Positions 1 through 5,029 of a DNA stretch of 5,828 nt are shown here, one piece after another. Origin of the DNA: Chloroflexota bacterium (lineage in GTDB: Bacteria; Chloroflexota; Anaerolineae; Anaerolineales; Villigracilaceae); contig JAPLGV010000331.1 in assembly GCA_026389975.1 (NCBI GenBank), positions 1 through 5,828 of the forward strand. Reading direction: 5' to 3'. Position numbers and translations under genes: made by a program. A model generated the notes under the pieces. It was not told the DNA's origin. It made no database searches and saw only the letters and a program-made list of their open reading frames with translations. The first letter of the stretch is position 1, and the number at the start of each line of letters is the position of its first letter.

Positions 1-1
1 G

Positions 2-1204
2 GAATACTGGCAGGAAGTGGAAAAACTCGTCGGCAAGGCGCCCTCGACATATAACCTGGTCCTGCCCGAGGTCTTTCTCGAAAAGCCGGGCGAGGCCAGA
101 CTCATCCAGAGTATCCAGGCGACCATGCGCGAATACCTGGACAAAGGCATCCTCCAGCCGCGCCATGGACTTATTTACGTTGAACGGACCGCCCTCGGCA
201 AGACCCGCCGGGGCCTCGTGCTGTGTCTCGACCTGGAACGCTACGACTTCACCAAAGGTTCCACCAGCCTGATCCGTGCCACCGAAGGCACGATTGTCGA
301 GCGTCTCCCTCCCCGTATGAAAATCCGCACCGGCGCAGTGCTGGAGTTACCCCACATCCTGGTGCTGATTGACGACCCGCAACGGACCGTCATCGAGCCG
401 GTGGAGAAGGCCAGGGGCGGGCTGGAAAAAGTCTACGATTTCGATTTGATGCTCGGTTCCGGCCACCTGACCGGGTACGCCGTCAGTGAGGCGCTGGAGG
501 CACAGGTGGTCACGTCCCTGCGCGGGCTGGCGAAGCCGGAAGTCTTTGCTGCAAAATATGGCCTCAGCCAGGATAAACCTGTCCTTCTGTTCGCCATGGG
601 CGACGGCAACCACTCGCTCGCCACGGCGAAAGCCGTCTGGGAAAGGATGAAGCCCGAAGTGGGCCTGGACCATCCGGCGCGCTACGCGCTGATCGAATTG
701 GAGAATGTCCACGACGATGGGCTGGAGTTCGAGCCAATCCACCGCGTCCTGCTTGGGTTGAAGCGCGATATCTTTGCGGCGTTGAAAGGCTATTTTGGCG
801 CGAATTTCACCTACACACCGGTCGCCAGTGCGGAAGAGATGATCCGGCGGGTGGATAACGCCAAAGGCCCGAAACAGGCCATCGGTCTGGTTGGCGGCGG
901 CAGGGACTTTGGCATCCTCGAAATCGCCAACCCTTCGTCCAACCTGCCGGTCGGTACACTGCAAGCGTTCCTTGACCCGTTCATCAATGAAGGCGGCGCG
1001 GATAATATTGACTACGTCCACGGCGGGGAGATTATCTGCAAGCTGGGTGCGCAGCCGGGAAACGCCGGTTTCTATGTCCCCGGCATGGACAAGTCCGACC
1101 TGTTCAAGACGGTCATCCTGGATGGAGCGTTGCCGCGCAAGACCTTCTCGATGGGCGAGGCCAAGGAAAAACGGTTCTACATGGAAGCGAGAAAGATCGT
1201 TTAA
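2..1204 (+). CDS. DUF1015 family protein, 5' end outside the window
   Basis: This is the C-terminal 400 residues of a DUF1015 protein. The reading frame is open from base 2, upstream of a GTG at 17, so the true start lies beyond the left edge. Family hallmarks are a run reading RATEGTIVERLPPR followed by ELPHILVLIDDP (bases about 275-379), and a downstream AMGDGNHSLATAKA segment (bases 593-634) whose D-G-N-H is a likely active or metal-binding site. The biochemical role of the family is not established. In Clostridia such genes are often found next to serine-biosynthesis genes, but no such neighbour is visible here. No signal peptide or membrane segment is seen in the visible part, so it is probably cytoplasmic. 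It converges on the RluA-type gene 31 bases away, and no hairpin of its own is visible on the plus strand after the stop. Family assignment is firm; function is unknown. Confidence 0.9.
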   Translation, partial: EYWQEVEKLVGKAPSTYNLVLPEVFLEKPGEARLIQSIQATMREYLDKGILQPRHGLIYVERTALGKTRRGLVLCLDLERYDFTKGSTSLIRATEGTIVERLPPRMKIRTGAVLELPHILVLIDDPQRTVIEPVEKARGGLEKVYDFDLMLGSGHLTGYAVSEALEAQVVTSLRGLAKPEVFAAKYGLSQDKPVLLFAMGDGNHSLATAKAVWERMKPEVGLDHPARYALIELENVHDDGLEFEPIHRVLLGLKRDIFAALKGYFGANFTYTPVASAEEMIRRVDNAKGPKQAIGLVGGGRDFGILEIANPSSNLPVGTLQAFLDPFINEGGADNIDYVHGGEIICKLGAQPGNAGFYVPGMDKSDLFKTVILDGALPRKTFSMGEAKEKRFYMEARKIV

Positions 1205-1215
1205 TCACGAAGGGT

Positions 1216-1246
1216 AAAAAAATAAAAAACCGGTCTCAGCAACCAG
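1216..1246 (-). terminator. Rho-independent terminator of the RluA-type gene
   Basis: Read on the minus strand, CTGGTT (1246-1241) pairs with GACCGG (1235-1230) around a five-base loop, including two G-U pairs. The stem can be extended outward by further A-U and G-U pairs. It is followed at once by a T tract of 6 T, one A and 7 T (1229-1216). The stem begins inside the coding sequence and the stop codon (1238-1236) lies in and next to the loop. On the plus strand the G-U pairs become A-C mismatches, so it should act mainly for the minus-strand gene. Confidence 0.72.
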
Positions 1247-1937
1247 CTCTCAGTTTTTCCAGCGCGGTTTGAAAATCGTCAGGGTAGGGGGCACTATAAG
1301 GCACGCGTTCGCCGGTGGCGGGATGCGTGAACGTCAGGGACTGGGCGTGCAGGGCGGTGCGGGCAATCAAATCCGTTGCGGGGGCGCTGTAGAGCGTGTC
1401 GCCAAGAAGCGGAAATCCGATTGCATAAGCATGCACCCGGATCTGGTGCGTCCTGCCGGTCCCCGGAACGGCTTCCAGCAGGCTGAAACCTTGATAGCGC
1501 TCCAGGACGCAGAAGGCTGTCTCGGACGATTTCCCTTTGCTGTGGTCCACCACCGTGCGATGGCTGTGACCCACATCCACGCGCAGCGGGTGGCGGGCGG
1601 TGTGTTGGTCCCATTCTGGTACGCCAACGACGATGGCGTGGTACACCTTTTGCGCCTCATGCTGTTCGAATTGCATATTCAGAGCCCGGTGCGCTTCCGC
1701 CGTGCGGGCAAAGACCATCACCCCGCTGGTGATTTTGTCCAGCCGGTGGACGACCCATAGTTTCCCATATTGCTCCTCGAGCAGCTTGACCAGATAGGGG
1801 GCATCCTTTTCCCAGCCATCCGGCAGGACCGGCATCCCGGCGGGTTTGTTTACGATGAGAAGTTCTGCATCTTCGTGCAGGATGAGTTTTTTTGTGGAGA
1901 TTGAGTTCACGCGGGCAATTGTACCAGCAGGAATCAT
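1236..1937 (-). CDS. RluA-family RNA pseudouridine synthase
   Basis: The protein is predicted to isomerise specific uridines in rRNA or tRNA to pseudouridine in the cytoplasm. From the chosen start it has 233 residues. The RluA motif II is clear: HRLDKITSG at residues 64-72, with catalytic Asp67. GRTHQIRVH at 161-169 and an early IVNKPAGMPV at 28-37 are also typical. There is no N-terminal S4 domain, so it is a short, RluA- or TruC-like form; which RNA it modifies cannot be told. The frame is open to an ATG at 2015, inside the upstream regulator gene, and has another ATG at 1949. I chose the ATG at 1937 because a TATGAT hexamer ends 8 bases before it and the extra N-terminus is not family-like. 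It lies 61 bases downstream of the Crp-type gene on the same strand, so some read-through is possible, and it ends in its own terminator. Confidence 0.9.
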   Translation of the reverse strand: MIPAGTIARVNSISTKKLILHEDAELLIVNKPAGMPVLPDGWEKDAPYLVKLLEEQYGKLWVVHRLDKITSGVMVFARTAEAHRALNMQFEQHEAQKVYHAIVVGVPEWDQHTARHPLRVDVGHSHRTVVDHSKGKSSETAFCVLERYQGFSLLEAVPGTGRTHQIRVHAYAIGFPLLGDTLYSAPATDLIARTALHAQSLTFTHPATGERVPYSAPYPDDFQTALEKLRAGC

Positions 1938-1944
1938 GTGTCCT

Positions 1945-1950
1945 ATCATA
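1945..1950 (-). promoter_or_regulatory. Candidate -10 hexamer for leaderless RluA-type mRNA
   Basis: On the minus strand TATGAT (5 of 6 to TATAAT) is followed by seven bases, AGGACAC, and then the ATG at 1937. Transcription starting at the usual distance would begin at or next to the start codon. No -35 resembling TTGACA is visible at 16-18 bp. The AGGA in the spacer could alternatively be a weak Shine-Dalgarno on a longer transcript from the regulator gene. Confidence 0.45.
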
Positions 1951-1998
1951 CTGTCGTACTCTAACGACTGATTTGAAATGGAATTCGGGGGAATACTA

Positions 1999-2676
1999 TC
2001 AGGAACCTTCCGCAACCCGCCTCAGGCCGTCTTTATCCGTCAGGACGAACTCTGTCCGGGTGACGTCAATCAACTTCTTGCCCGCGAAGCGGTACAGGGC
2101 GCGGCAGACCATCTCGCGGGTTGTGCCGATCCGGGCCGCCATCTCATCCAGGGTCAGGTGACGGGCGATGGCTGCCTCCCCGGCGCTTTCGAAATCGTCC
2201 AGCAGCAGCCGCGCCAGGCGTCCGGAGACCGGCTGGAAGGCCAGTTCCTCGACGATGGTGCTGGCCCGCTGCATGCGCTGGAACATCAGGCGGCACAATT
2301 CCCAGGACATGCGTCCATGCTCGATAAATACCGGCTCGATGCTCTGGCGGGGCCAGAGATAGATTCGCGACGGGACATGGGCTTCCAGCGTCGCCAGCAG
2401 CGGTGCCCCATCCTGAAAGAAAGCCAGCCCCCAGAACAACTCCCCTGCCCCGAAGGTGGGCACCAGCAGATTGCGCCCCTCGCCAGACACCTTGACGGCA
2501 TCCAGTTCCCCCTCCGCCACCAGGAACAGATACGGCCAAACATCCCCCTGCATGACCAGCGTCTCGCCTTTTTTCAGCTCTCGCCTGACTGCCTGCTTTG
2601 CCAGGAGGCTGCGGACAGCCTCGTCCAGCGAGGCAAAAACAGGATGAGCACGCAGCAATTCCGTCAACTGTTCCAT
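1999..2676 (-). CDS. Crp/Fnr-superfamily transcriptional regulator
   Basis: The 225-residue protein has the usual Crp length and order: an N-terminal cyclic-nucleotide-binding-like beta barrel (about 10-120), a long dimerisation helix (about 122-148), and a C-terminal winged helix-turn-helix (about 150-215). The junction motif PVSGRLARLLL is at 149-159. The recognition helix holds TTREMVCR at 185-192; R187, E188 and R192 align with R180, E181 and R185 of E. coli CRP, which read TGTGA half-sites. The phosphate-binding cassette starts as GELFWGLAF (78-86), but the Arg-Ser that grips cAMP phosphate is replaced (APLLATLEA, 91-99), so cAMP is an unlikely ligand. There is no cysteine cluster for an Fe-S centre. 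I chose the ATG at 2676 because TATAAT ends 8 bases upstream; the ATG at 2685 overlaps that hexamer. It is divergent from the lipoprotein gene and precedes the RluA-type gene. Confidence 0.9.
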   Translation of the reverse strand: MEQLTELLRAHPVFASLDEAVRSLLAKQAVRRELKKGETLVMQGDVWPYLFLVAEGELDAVKVSGEGRNLLVPTFGAGELFWGLAFFQDGAPLLATLEAHVPSRIYLWPRQSIEPVFIEHGRMSWELCRLMFQRMQRASTIVEELAFQPVSGRLARLLLDDFESAGEAAIARHLTLDEMAARIGTTREMVCRALYRFAGKKLIDVTRTEFVLTDKDGLRRVAEGS

Positions 2677-2683
2677 ACAAATC

Positions 2684-2689
2684 ATTATA
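2684..2689 (-). promoter_or_regulatory. Consensus -10 box for leaderless Crp-type mRNA
   Basis: On the minus strand a perfect TATAAT is followed by seven bases, GATTTGT, and then the ATG at 2676. A transcript would start at or within a base or two of the ATG. There is no Shine-Dalgarno sequence before this ATG and no convincing -35 hexamer 16-18 bp upstream. The spacing is identical to that at the RluA-type gene. Confidence 0.6.
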
Positions 2690-2830
2690 GTTCAAGTGCA
2701 GCGGGTTCGGCCTGCTTGTTCCGAAAGAGGGTGCATGTTTTGACTCGCCTCCGCCGGCGCGGGACCTTGCTCCTGCGATCCAAAACCGCGAACTGAATTT
2801 GCTTTAAGGCAAAGACTTCCTACCGCTAAT
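2690..2830. other. Divergent intergenic region, no gene seen
   Basis: This is the outer part of the non-coding DNA between the Crp-type gene and the lipoprotein gene. It holds a short G+C-rich palindrome, CGCCGGCG (2752-2759), and the TTTGC-N6-GCAAA inverted repeat listed separately. I see no convincing small ORF with a Shine-Dalgarno and no RNA gene. Confidence 0.5.
2798..2813. promoter_or_regulatory. Inverted repeat TTTGC-N6-GCAAA, possible operator
   Basis: TTTGC (2798-2802) and GCAAA (2809-2813) are perfect inverted half-sites with a six-base spacer, TTTAAG. This 5-6-5 geometry is that of Crp/Fnr-family operators, though the half-site differs from TGTGA. Its centre is 33 bp (about three helical turns) from the centre of the TGTGC-N6-TCACA site at the lipoprotein gene. 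Binding is unproven and chance is possible. Confidence 0.3.
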
Positions 2831-2846
2831 TGTGCTACATTTCACA
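2831..2846. promoter_or_regulatory. Crp-type binding site at the lipoprotein gene start
   Basis: TGTGC-TACATT-TCACA matches the CRP consensus TGTGA-N6-TCACA at nine of ten fixed positions. It overlaps the only -10-like hexamer for the lipoprotein gene (TACATT, 2836-2841, preceded by TGC as an extended -10) and lies directly before the ATG codons at 2850-2862. A protein bound here would more likely repress than activate that promoter. The likely binder is the divergently encoded Crp-type regulator, judged from its R-E-x3-R helix. Confidence 0.5.
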
Positions 2847-2858
2847 CAGATGGAAACA

Positions 2859-3281
2859 ATGATGAAGAAATGGCTTTTCATTCTTACAGGAGTTGCATTG
2901 CTGTTCCTGTCGGCCTGTCAAACGCAGGAGCCGGCCTGCCAATGGGCGACCGGCACACCCAGGTACATGACCGTGTTCCCATCGGAAAGCTCCCCCACCG
3001 AATCCAGAAACCCATCCCCAGCGCCTGTCGAGATGGAGATTGGAGGTAGAACAATTCCTGTTGATAAAGTCGTCGAGGGGCCGCTCTGCAATGACTCCTG
3101 GAGCGGGACCGTGTACGTCACCTGCAACGTCCAGGTCTATCCCTGGGAGGAGCAGCCCACCTTTCTGAAAAACTGCGATCTGTCCATTGCGCCGGGTACG
3201 GTCGTCTACGTGGCCTACCATAACGACGCAGCCTATTACAATGGCTGCTCGTGCCACACCGGAGAAATCACAGAACCATAA
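2859..3281 (+). CDS. Small cysteine-rich lipoprotein, unknown function
   Basis: From the ATG at 2859 the protein has 140 residues. It opens with a lipoprotein signal peptide: MMKKW, a hydrophobic stretch of about 14 residues, and the lipobox LSAC with the lipidated Cys at residue 20. It should therefore be anchored on the outer face of a membrane. A Ser/Pro-rich linker follows (about 36-56). The C-terminal half is compact and holds five of the six other cysteines, including a GCSCH motif near the end, and aromatic-rich strands (SGTVYVTC, GTVVYVAYHN). Disulfides or metal binding are possible. I do not recognise a named family. In-frame starts also exist at 2832 (GTG), 2850 and 2862; only weak Shine-Dalgarno sequence is seen. 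The membrane protein gene follows after 31 bases, so the two may be cotranscribed. Confidence 0.8.
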   Translation: MMKKWLFILTGVALLFLSACQTQEPACQWATGTPRYMTVFPSESSPTESRNPSPAPVEMEIGGRTIPVDKVVEGPLCNDSWSGTVYVTCNVQVYPWEEQPTFLKNCDLSIAPGTVVYVAYHNDAAYYNGCSCHTGEITEP

Positions 3282-3300
3282 GTTCATCTAATAATTAAAA

Positions 3301-3305
3301 AGGAG
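3301..3305 (+). promoter_or_regulatory. Ribosome binding site of the eight-helix membrane gene
   Basis: AGGAG is followed by seven bases and then the ATG at 3313. This strongly supports that start, although the gene behind it is no longer open. It is one of three good Shine-Dalgarno sites in the window, in contrast to the leaderless regulator and synthase genes. Confidence 0.8.
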
Positions 3306-3312
3306 ACGAACC

Positions 3313-4109
3313 ATGAAGAATAAAAATATCCTTGGGGGCATTCTGGCCGTCATCGCCAGTCTGATGGGCATCATCGGGCATATCGTCCTGTTCCTGAACT
3401 GGTATCAGGTCGGGATGCAGATGCGAAATCCTGTTGAAGTACATCCACCCGCTCATGGCAGATTTCGGCATCCTCGGCGGCGTGCTGTTTGCCGTCAGCG
3501 CCTATGGGTTCTTTACCAAAAAGAACTGGGCGTTCTTCCTGTCTGTGGTGGCGCTTGTATTGGCGCTGCTTGGTAGTTGGTTTATCAACGTGCCCTACAT
3601 GGCCGCTGGGCTACCCCCAGTTTATTTCACTCTCTTCTGGCCCTACGTGCTGCTCTATTTCCTGTTCCTGAAGGCGGTCGGGAAAACCTCCTGGAGCCAG
3701 ACCCTGCTGGCATTGCTGACCGGTGTCGCCTACATCTTCTGCTGGATGAACGGCGTTTCCAGCACCAGCCGCATCATCACCATTGGAGACCCGATCTTCG
3801 TTCTCGTGGAACGCCTGCATTGGGTGGCGATGATCGGGTGTTCTCGTGGAACGCCTGCATTGGGTGGCGATGATCGGGTGGGCCGTTGTGACTGTCGGCA
3901 TCATCATCAAGCCGAAAGGATGGATGCGGATCGTTGGCCTCGTTTCCGGTGTGACGGAACTTGTGGTGGGCATCCCACTCGCAGTTGTCACAGCGCAGCA
4001 ACTGGGGCGCTTCTCCCTGTTCGCTCTGGCGCCAATTTCCTGCCTGATCCTGATCGTGCTGCTCGTCTGGCCGAATCTCTGGCAGCGGCTCACTGGAGCA
4101 GTAGATTAG
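3313..4109 (+). pseudogene. Eight-helix membrane protein gene, broken by two frameshifts
   Basis: Three frames share one hydrophobic protein. The first runs from the ATG at 3313 to about 3438. The second runs from about 3440 to the first copy of a 40-bp duplication (3801-3840). The third continues from the second copy to TAG at 4107-4109. Removing one base near 3436-3441 and one 40-bp copy gives an unbroken 251-residue protein. The joins then read RNPVEYIHPLMAD and VAMIGWAVVTVG. The restored protein has about eight membrane helices (roughly 6-29, 51-67, 72-92, 104-122, 129-146, 168-186, 192-213, 220-240) and no signal peptide beyond the first helix. I recognise no family, transport motif or catalytic residue set. 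As written, translation from 3313 would stop at 3574-3576 after 87 residues, only about 42 of them native. It is either a recent pseudogene or a sequence with assembly errors. Confidence 0.8.
3801..3880. repeat. Exact 40-bp tandem duplication inside the membrane gene
   Basis: Bases 3801-3840 are repeated without any mismatch at 3841-3880; a single G (3800 and 3840) is shared at the edge. The unit is not a multiple of three, so it shifts the frame. Deleting either copy restores the membrane protein. Perfect identity indicates a very recent event or an assembly artefact. Confidence 0.97.
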
Positions 4110-4161
4110 AGAAACGCTTATAAAACGGGCAGCAGGCTCCGGGTCCAGGAAGCAGCGGAAA

Positions 4162-4177
4162 TGTGATGTATGTTACA
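4162..4177. promoter_or_regulatory. Crp-type binding site upstream of the seven-helix gene
   Basis: TGTGA-TGTATG-TTACA matches TGTGA-N6-TCACA at nine of ten positions. Its left flank (AAATGTGAT) also agrees with the wider E. coli CRP consensus. It lies 105 bp before the ATG at 4283 and upstream of both promoter candidates, which is an activator-like position. The probable binder is the Crp-type regulator encoded at 1999-2676. Confidence 0.5.
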
Positions 4178-4186
4178 GGAAAAACC

Positions 4187-4211
4187 TTGCACTATCCAGG
4201 TTCATGTGCAA
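4187..4211. promoter_or_regulatory. Inverted repeat TTGCAC-N13-GTGCAA
   Basis: TTGCAC (4187-4192) and GTGCAA (4206-4211) form a perfect six-base inverted repeat with a 13-base spacer. It sits between the Crp-type site and the gene, and overlaps a possible extended -10. It could be an operator for a second dimeric regulator or a weak RNA hairpin. Short repeats of this size also arise by chance. Confidence 0.3.
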
Positions 4212-4258
4212 TACTTCACATAACGCGTGTTGGCCGCTGGTGTTTTAACCTGTAAGAT
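4207..4258 (+). promoter_or_regulatory. Candidate promoters for the seven-helix membrane gene
   Basis: Two weak candidates are visible. One is an extended -10, TGC-AATACT (4207-4215), with a poor -35 (TTGCAC at 4187-4192, 17 bp away). The other is TTGGCC (4230-4235), a 17-bp spacer, and TAAGAT (4253-4258), each four of six to consensus. Either would leave a 5' leader containing the AGGAG site. I cannot choose between them. Confidence 0.3.
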
Positions 4259-4270
4259 CCAACCCAAAAA

Positions 4271-4275
4271 AGGAG
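4271..4275 (+). promoter_or_regulatory. Ribosome binding site deciding the start at 4283
   Basis: AGGAG is followed by seven bases and the ATG at 4283. An in-frame ATG at 4277 is only one base from the AGGAG, too close for normal initiation. The second ATG is therefore the start. Confidence 0.8.
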
Positions 4276-4282
4276 AATGCAT

Positions 4283-4903
4283 ATGAACCTGTTCACGCTC
4301 GACAACCTGTTTCTTCTGCTGACCGGCCTGGTCGCTATCTACCTGCTCTGGCGGTTCTACACCCGCTGGAGCAAGGAGAAGAAGCTCTATGACCTGTACT
4401 ATGGCATGGGCTTTCTCGTCCTGCTGGTCTCCGGCCTGCTGCTCATCTTCCGGGGACTGGGCATCCTGGCCTCGCCCTACGTGCTGACGGTGGCCTCGCT
4501 CATCCCGCTCGGCATTTCGATGGGACTGGTGGAGCAGTATTTCCCACAATACAAAAAGGCCTTCAAGTGGTTTGCGCTGGTGGGCTTCCTGGCGATTGCA
4601 ATCTCGGCCATCTTCGGGATTGACATCCTGAAGAAGATCTCCGTCCCGCTCTTCCACGGCGTGGCCGGACTGGTCATCTTCCTCGGGCCGTTCTTCGCAA
4701 AGAAGGCCGCCAAGGGTTTCTGGTGGGTTGGCATCGGCGGCGTGCTGATCGGCCTGGGAGGTATCGCCCTGGCCTTCATTTCGATGGGCGCGCAGCTGCT
4801 CTTCTTCAGCCCAACCTTTGTGATGACTATCCTGACTCCCCTCCTGCTGCTCATGACCTTGGCGTTCACATTCGGGTTCGTCAAGGATATCCAAAGAAGA
4901 TAA
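4283..4903 (+). CDS. Seven-helix integral membrane protein, unknown function
   Basis: The protein has 206 residues and about seven predicted membrane helices at roughly 8-25, 41-63, 66-86, 95-114, 121-139, 146-168 and 177-200. Charged loops such as RWSKEKK (28-34) and AKKAAKG (139-145), and the C-terminal KDIQRR, suggest a cytoplasmic side by the positive-inside rule. No catalytic, nucleotide-binding or transport signature is visible and I recognise no named family. The G+C content, hand-counted over 4441-4680, is 141/240 (59%), like the rest of the plus-strand genes. It lies 173 bp after the broken membrane gene with its own promoter candidates and a Crp-type site, so it is probably transcribed separately. 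A long hairpin lies 17 bases after its stop, before a convergent gene. Confidence 0.85.
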   Translation: MNLFTLDNLFLLLTGLVAIYLLWRFYTRWSKEKKLYDLYYGMGFLVLLVSGLLLIFRGLGILASPYVLTVASLIPLGISMGLVEQYFPQYKKAFKWFALVGFLAIAISAIFGIDILKKISVPLFHGVAGLVIFLGPFFAKKAAKGFWWVGIGGVLIGLGGIALAFISMGAQLLFFSPTFVMTILTPLLLLMTLAFTFGFVKDIQRR

Positions 4904-4920
4904 CCGCCACAATAAGGGAA

Positions 4921-4960
4921 CAAGTACATAACGCCCTCGCGAGAGGGCGTTGTGTACTTG
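4921..4960. terminator. Long 18-bp hairpin after the seven-helix gene
   Basis: Arms 4921-4938 and 4943-4960 pair along 18 bases with one T-G (U-G wobble) position and a GCGA loop, which fits the stable GNRA tetraloop class. No T tract follows on either strand (CTTAGC on plus, TTCCCTTATT on minus). It may end or protect the 3' end of the plus-strand mRNA without being a classical Rho-independent terminator. Confidence 0.6.
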
Positions 4961-4983
4961 CTTAGCATTGAGAGGAGCGAAAT

Positions 4984-5011
4984 AATCCCCAGCGCCAAAG
5001 CACTGGGGATT
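4984..5011 (-). terminator. Hairpin terminator after the six-helix membrane gene
   Basis: AATCCCCAG (4984-4992) pairs with CTGGGGATT (5003-5011); after one mismatch two more pairs close a small loop. On the minus strand it starts 18 bases after the stop codon at 5030-5032 and continues into TTATTTCG-like sequence, a weak T tract. It probably terminates the minus-strand gene and may act in both directions. Confidence 0.55.
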
Positions 5012-5029
5012 TCCAATCCAAAATTTATA

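Noticed and set aside
347..1021. Long open frame on the minus strand opposite the DUF1015 gene
   Set aside because: It is antisense to a well-conserved family domain, has no ribosome binding site and no recognisable motif; it is a by-product of G+C-rich codon use.
2752..2759. CGCCGGCG palindrome in the divergent region
   Set aside because: It is only 8 bp in a G+C-rich context, expected by chance and with no T tract.
2740..2768. TTGACT that could be a -35 box for the lipoprotein gene
   Set aside because: No -10-like hexamer is found 16-18 bp downstream, where the sequence is G+C-rich.
1978..2796. 272-codon open frame on the plus strand opposite the Crp-type gene
   Set aside because: The minus strand encodes an unmistakable Crp-type protein here; the plus-strand product is rich in Gln and Arg with no domain character.
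2835..3287. 150-codon minus-strand frame opposite the lipoprotein gene
   Set aside because: The plus-strand product has a clean lipoprotein signal and lipobox, while this frame has no start signal or motif.
3430..3450. Programmed ribosomal frameshift in the broken membrane gene
   Set aside because: There is no slippery heptamer or strong downstream hairpin, and the second break by a 40-bp duplication cannot be bypassed by frameshifting.
4119..4124. TATAAA after the broken membrane gene as a -10 box
   Set aside because: No -35 at the right distance, and it lies upstream of the Crp-type site, leaving that site inside the transcript.
4202..4912. 236-codon minus-strand frame with very Glu/Gln/Asp-rich product
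   Set aside because: It mirrors the hydrophobic codons of the seven-helix membrane protein on the other strand, and the real gene has a clear AGGAG site.
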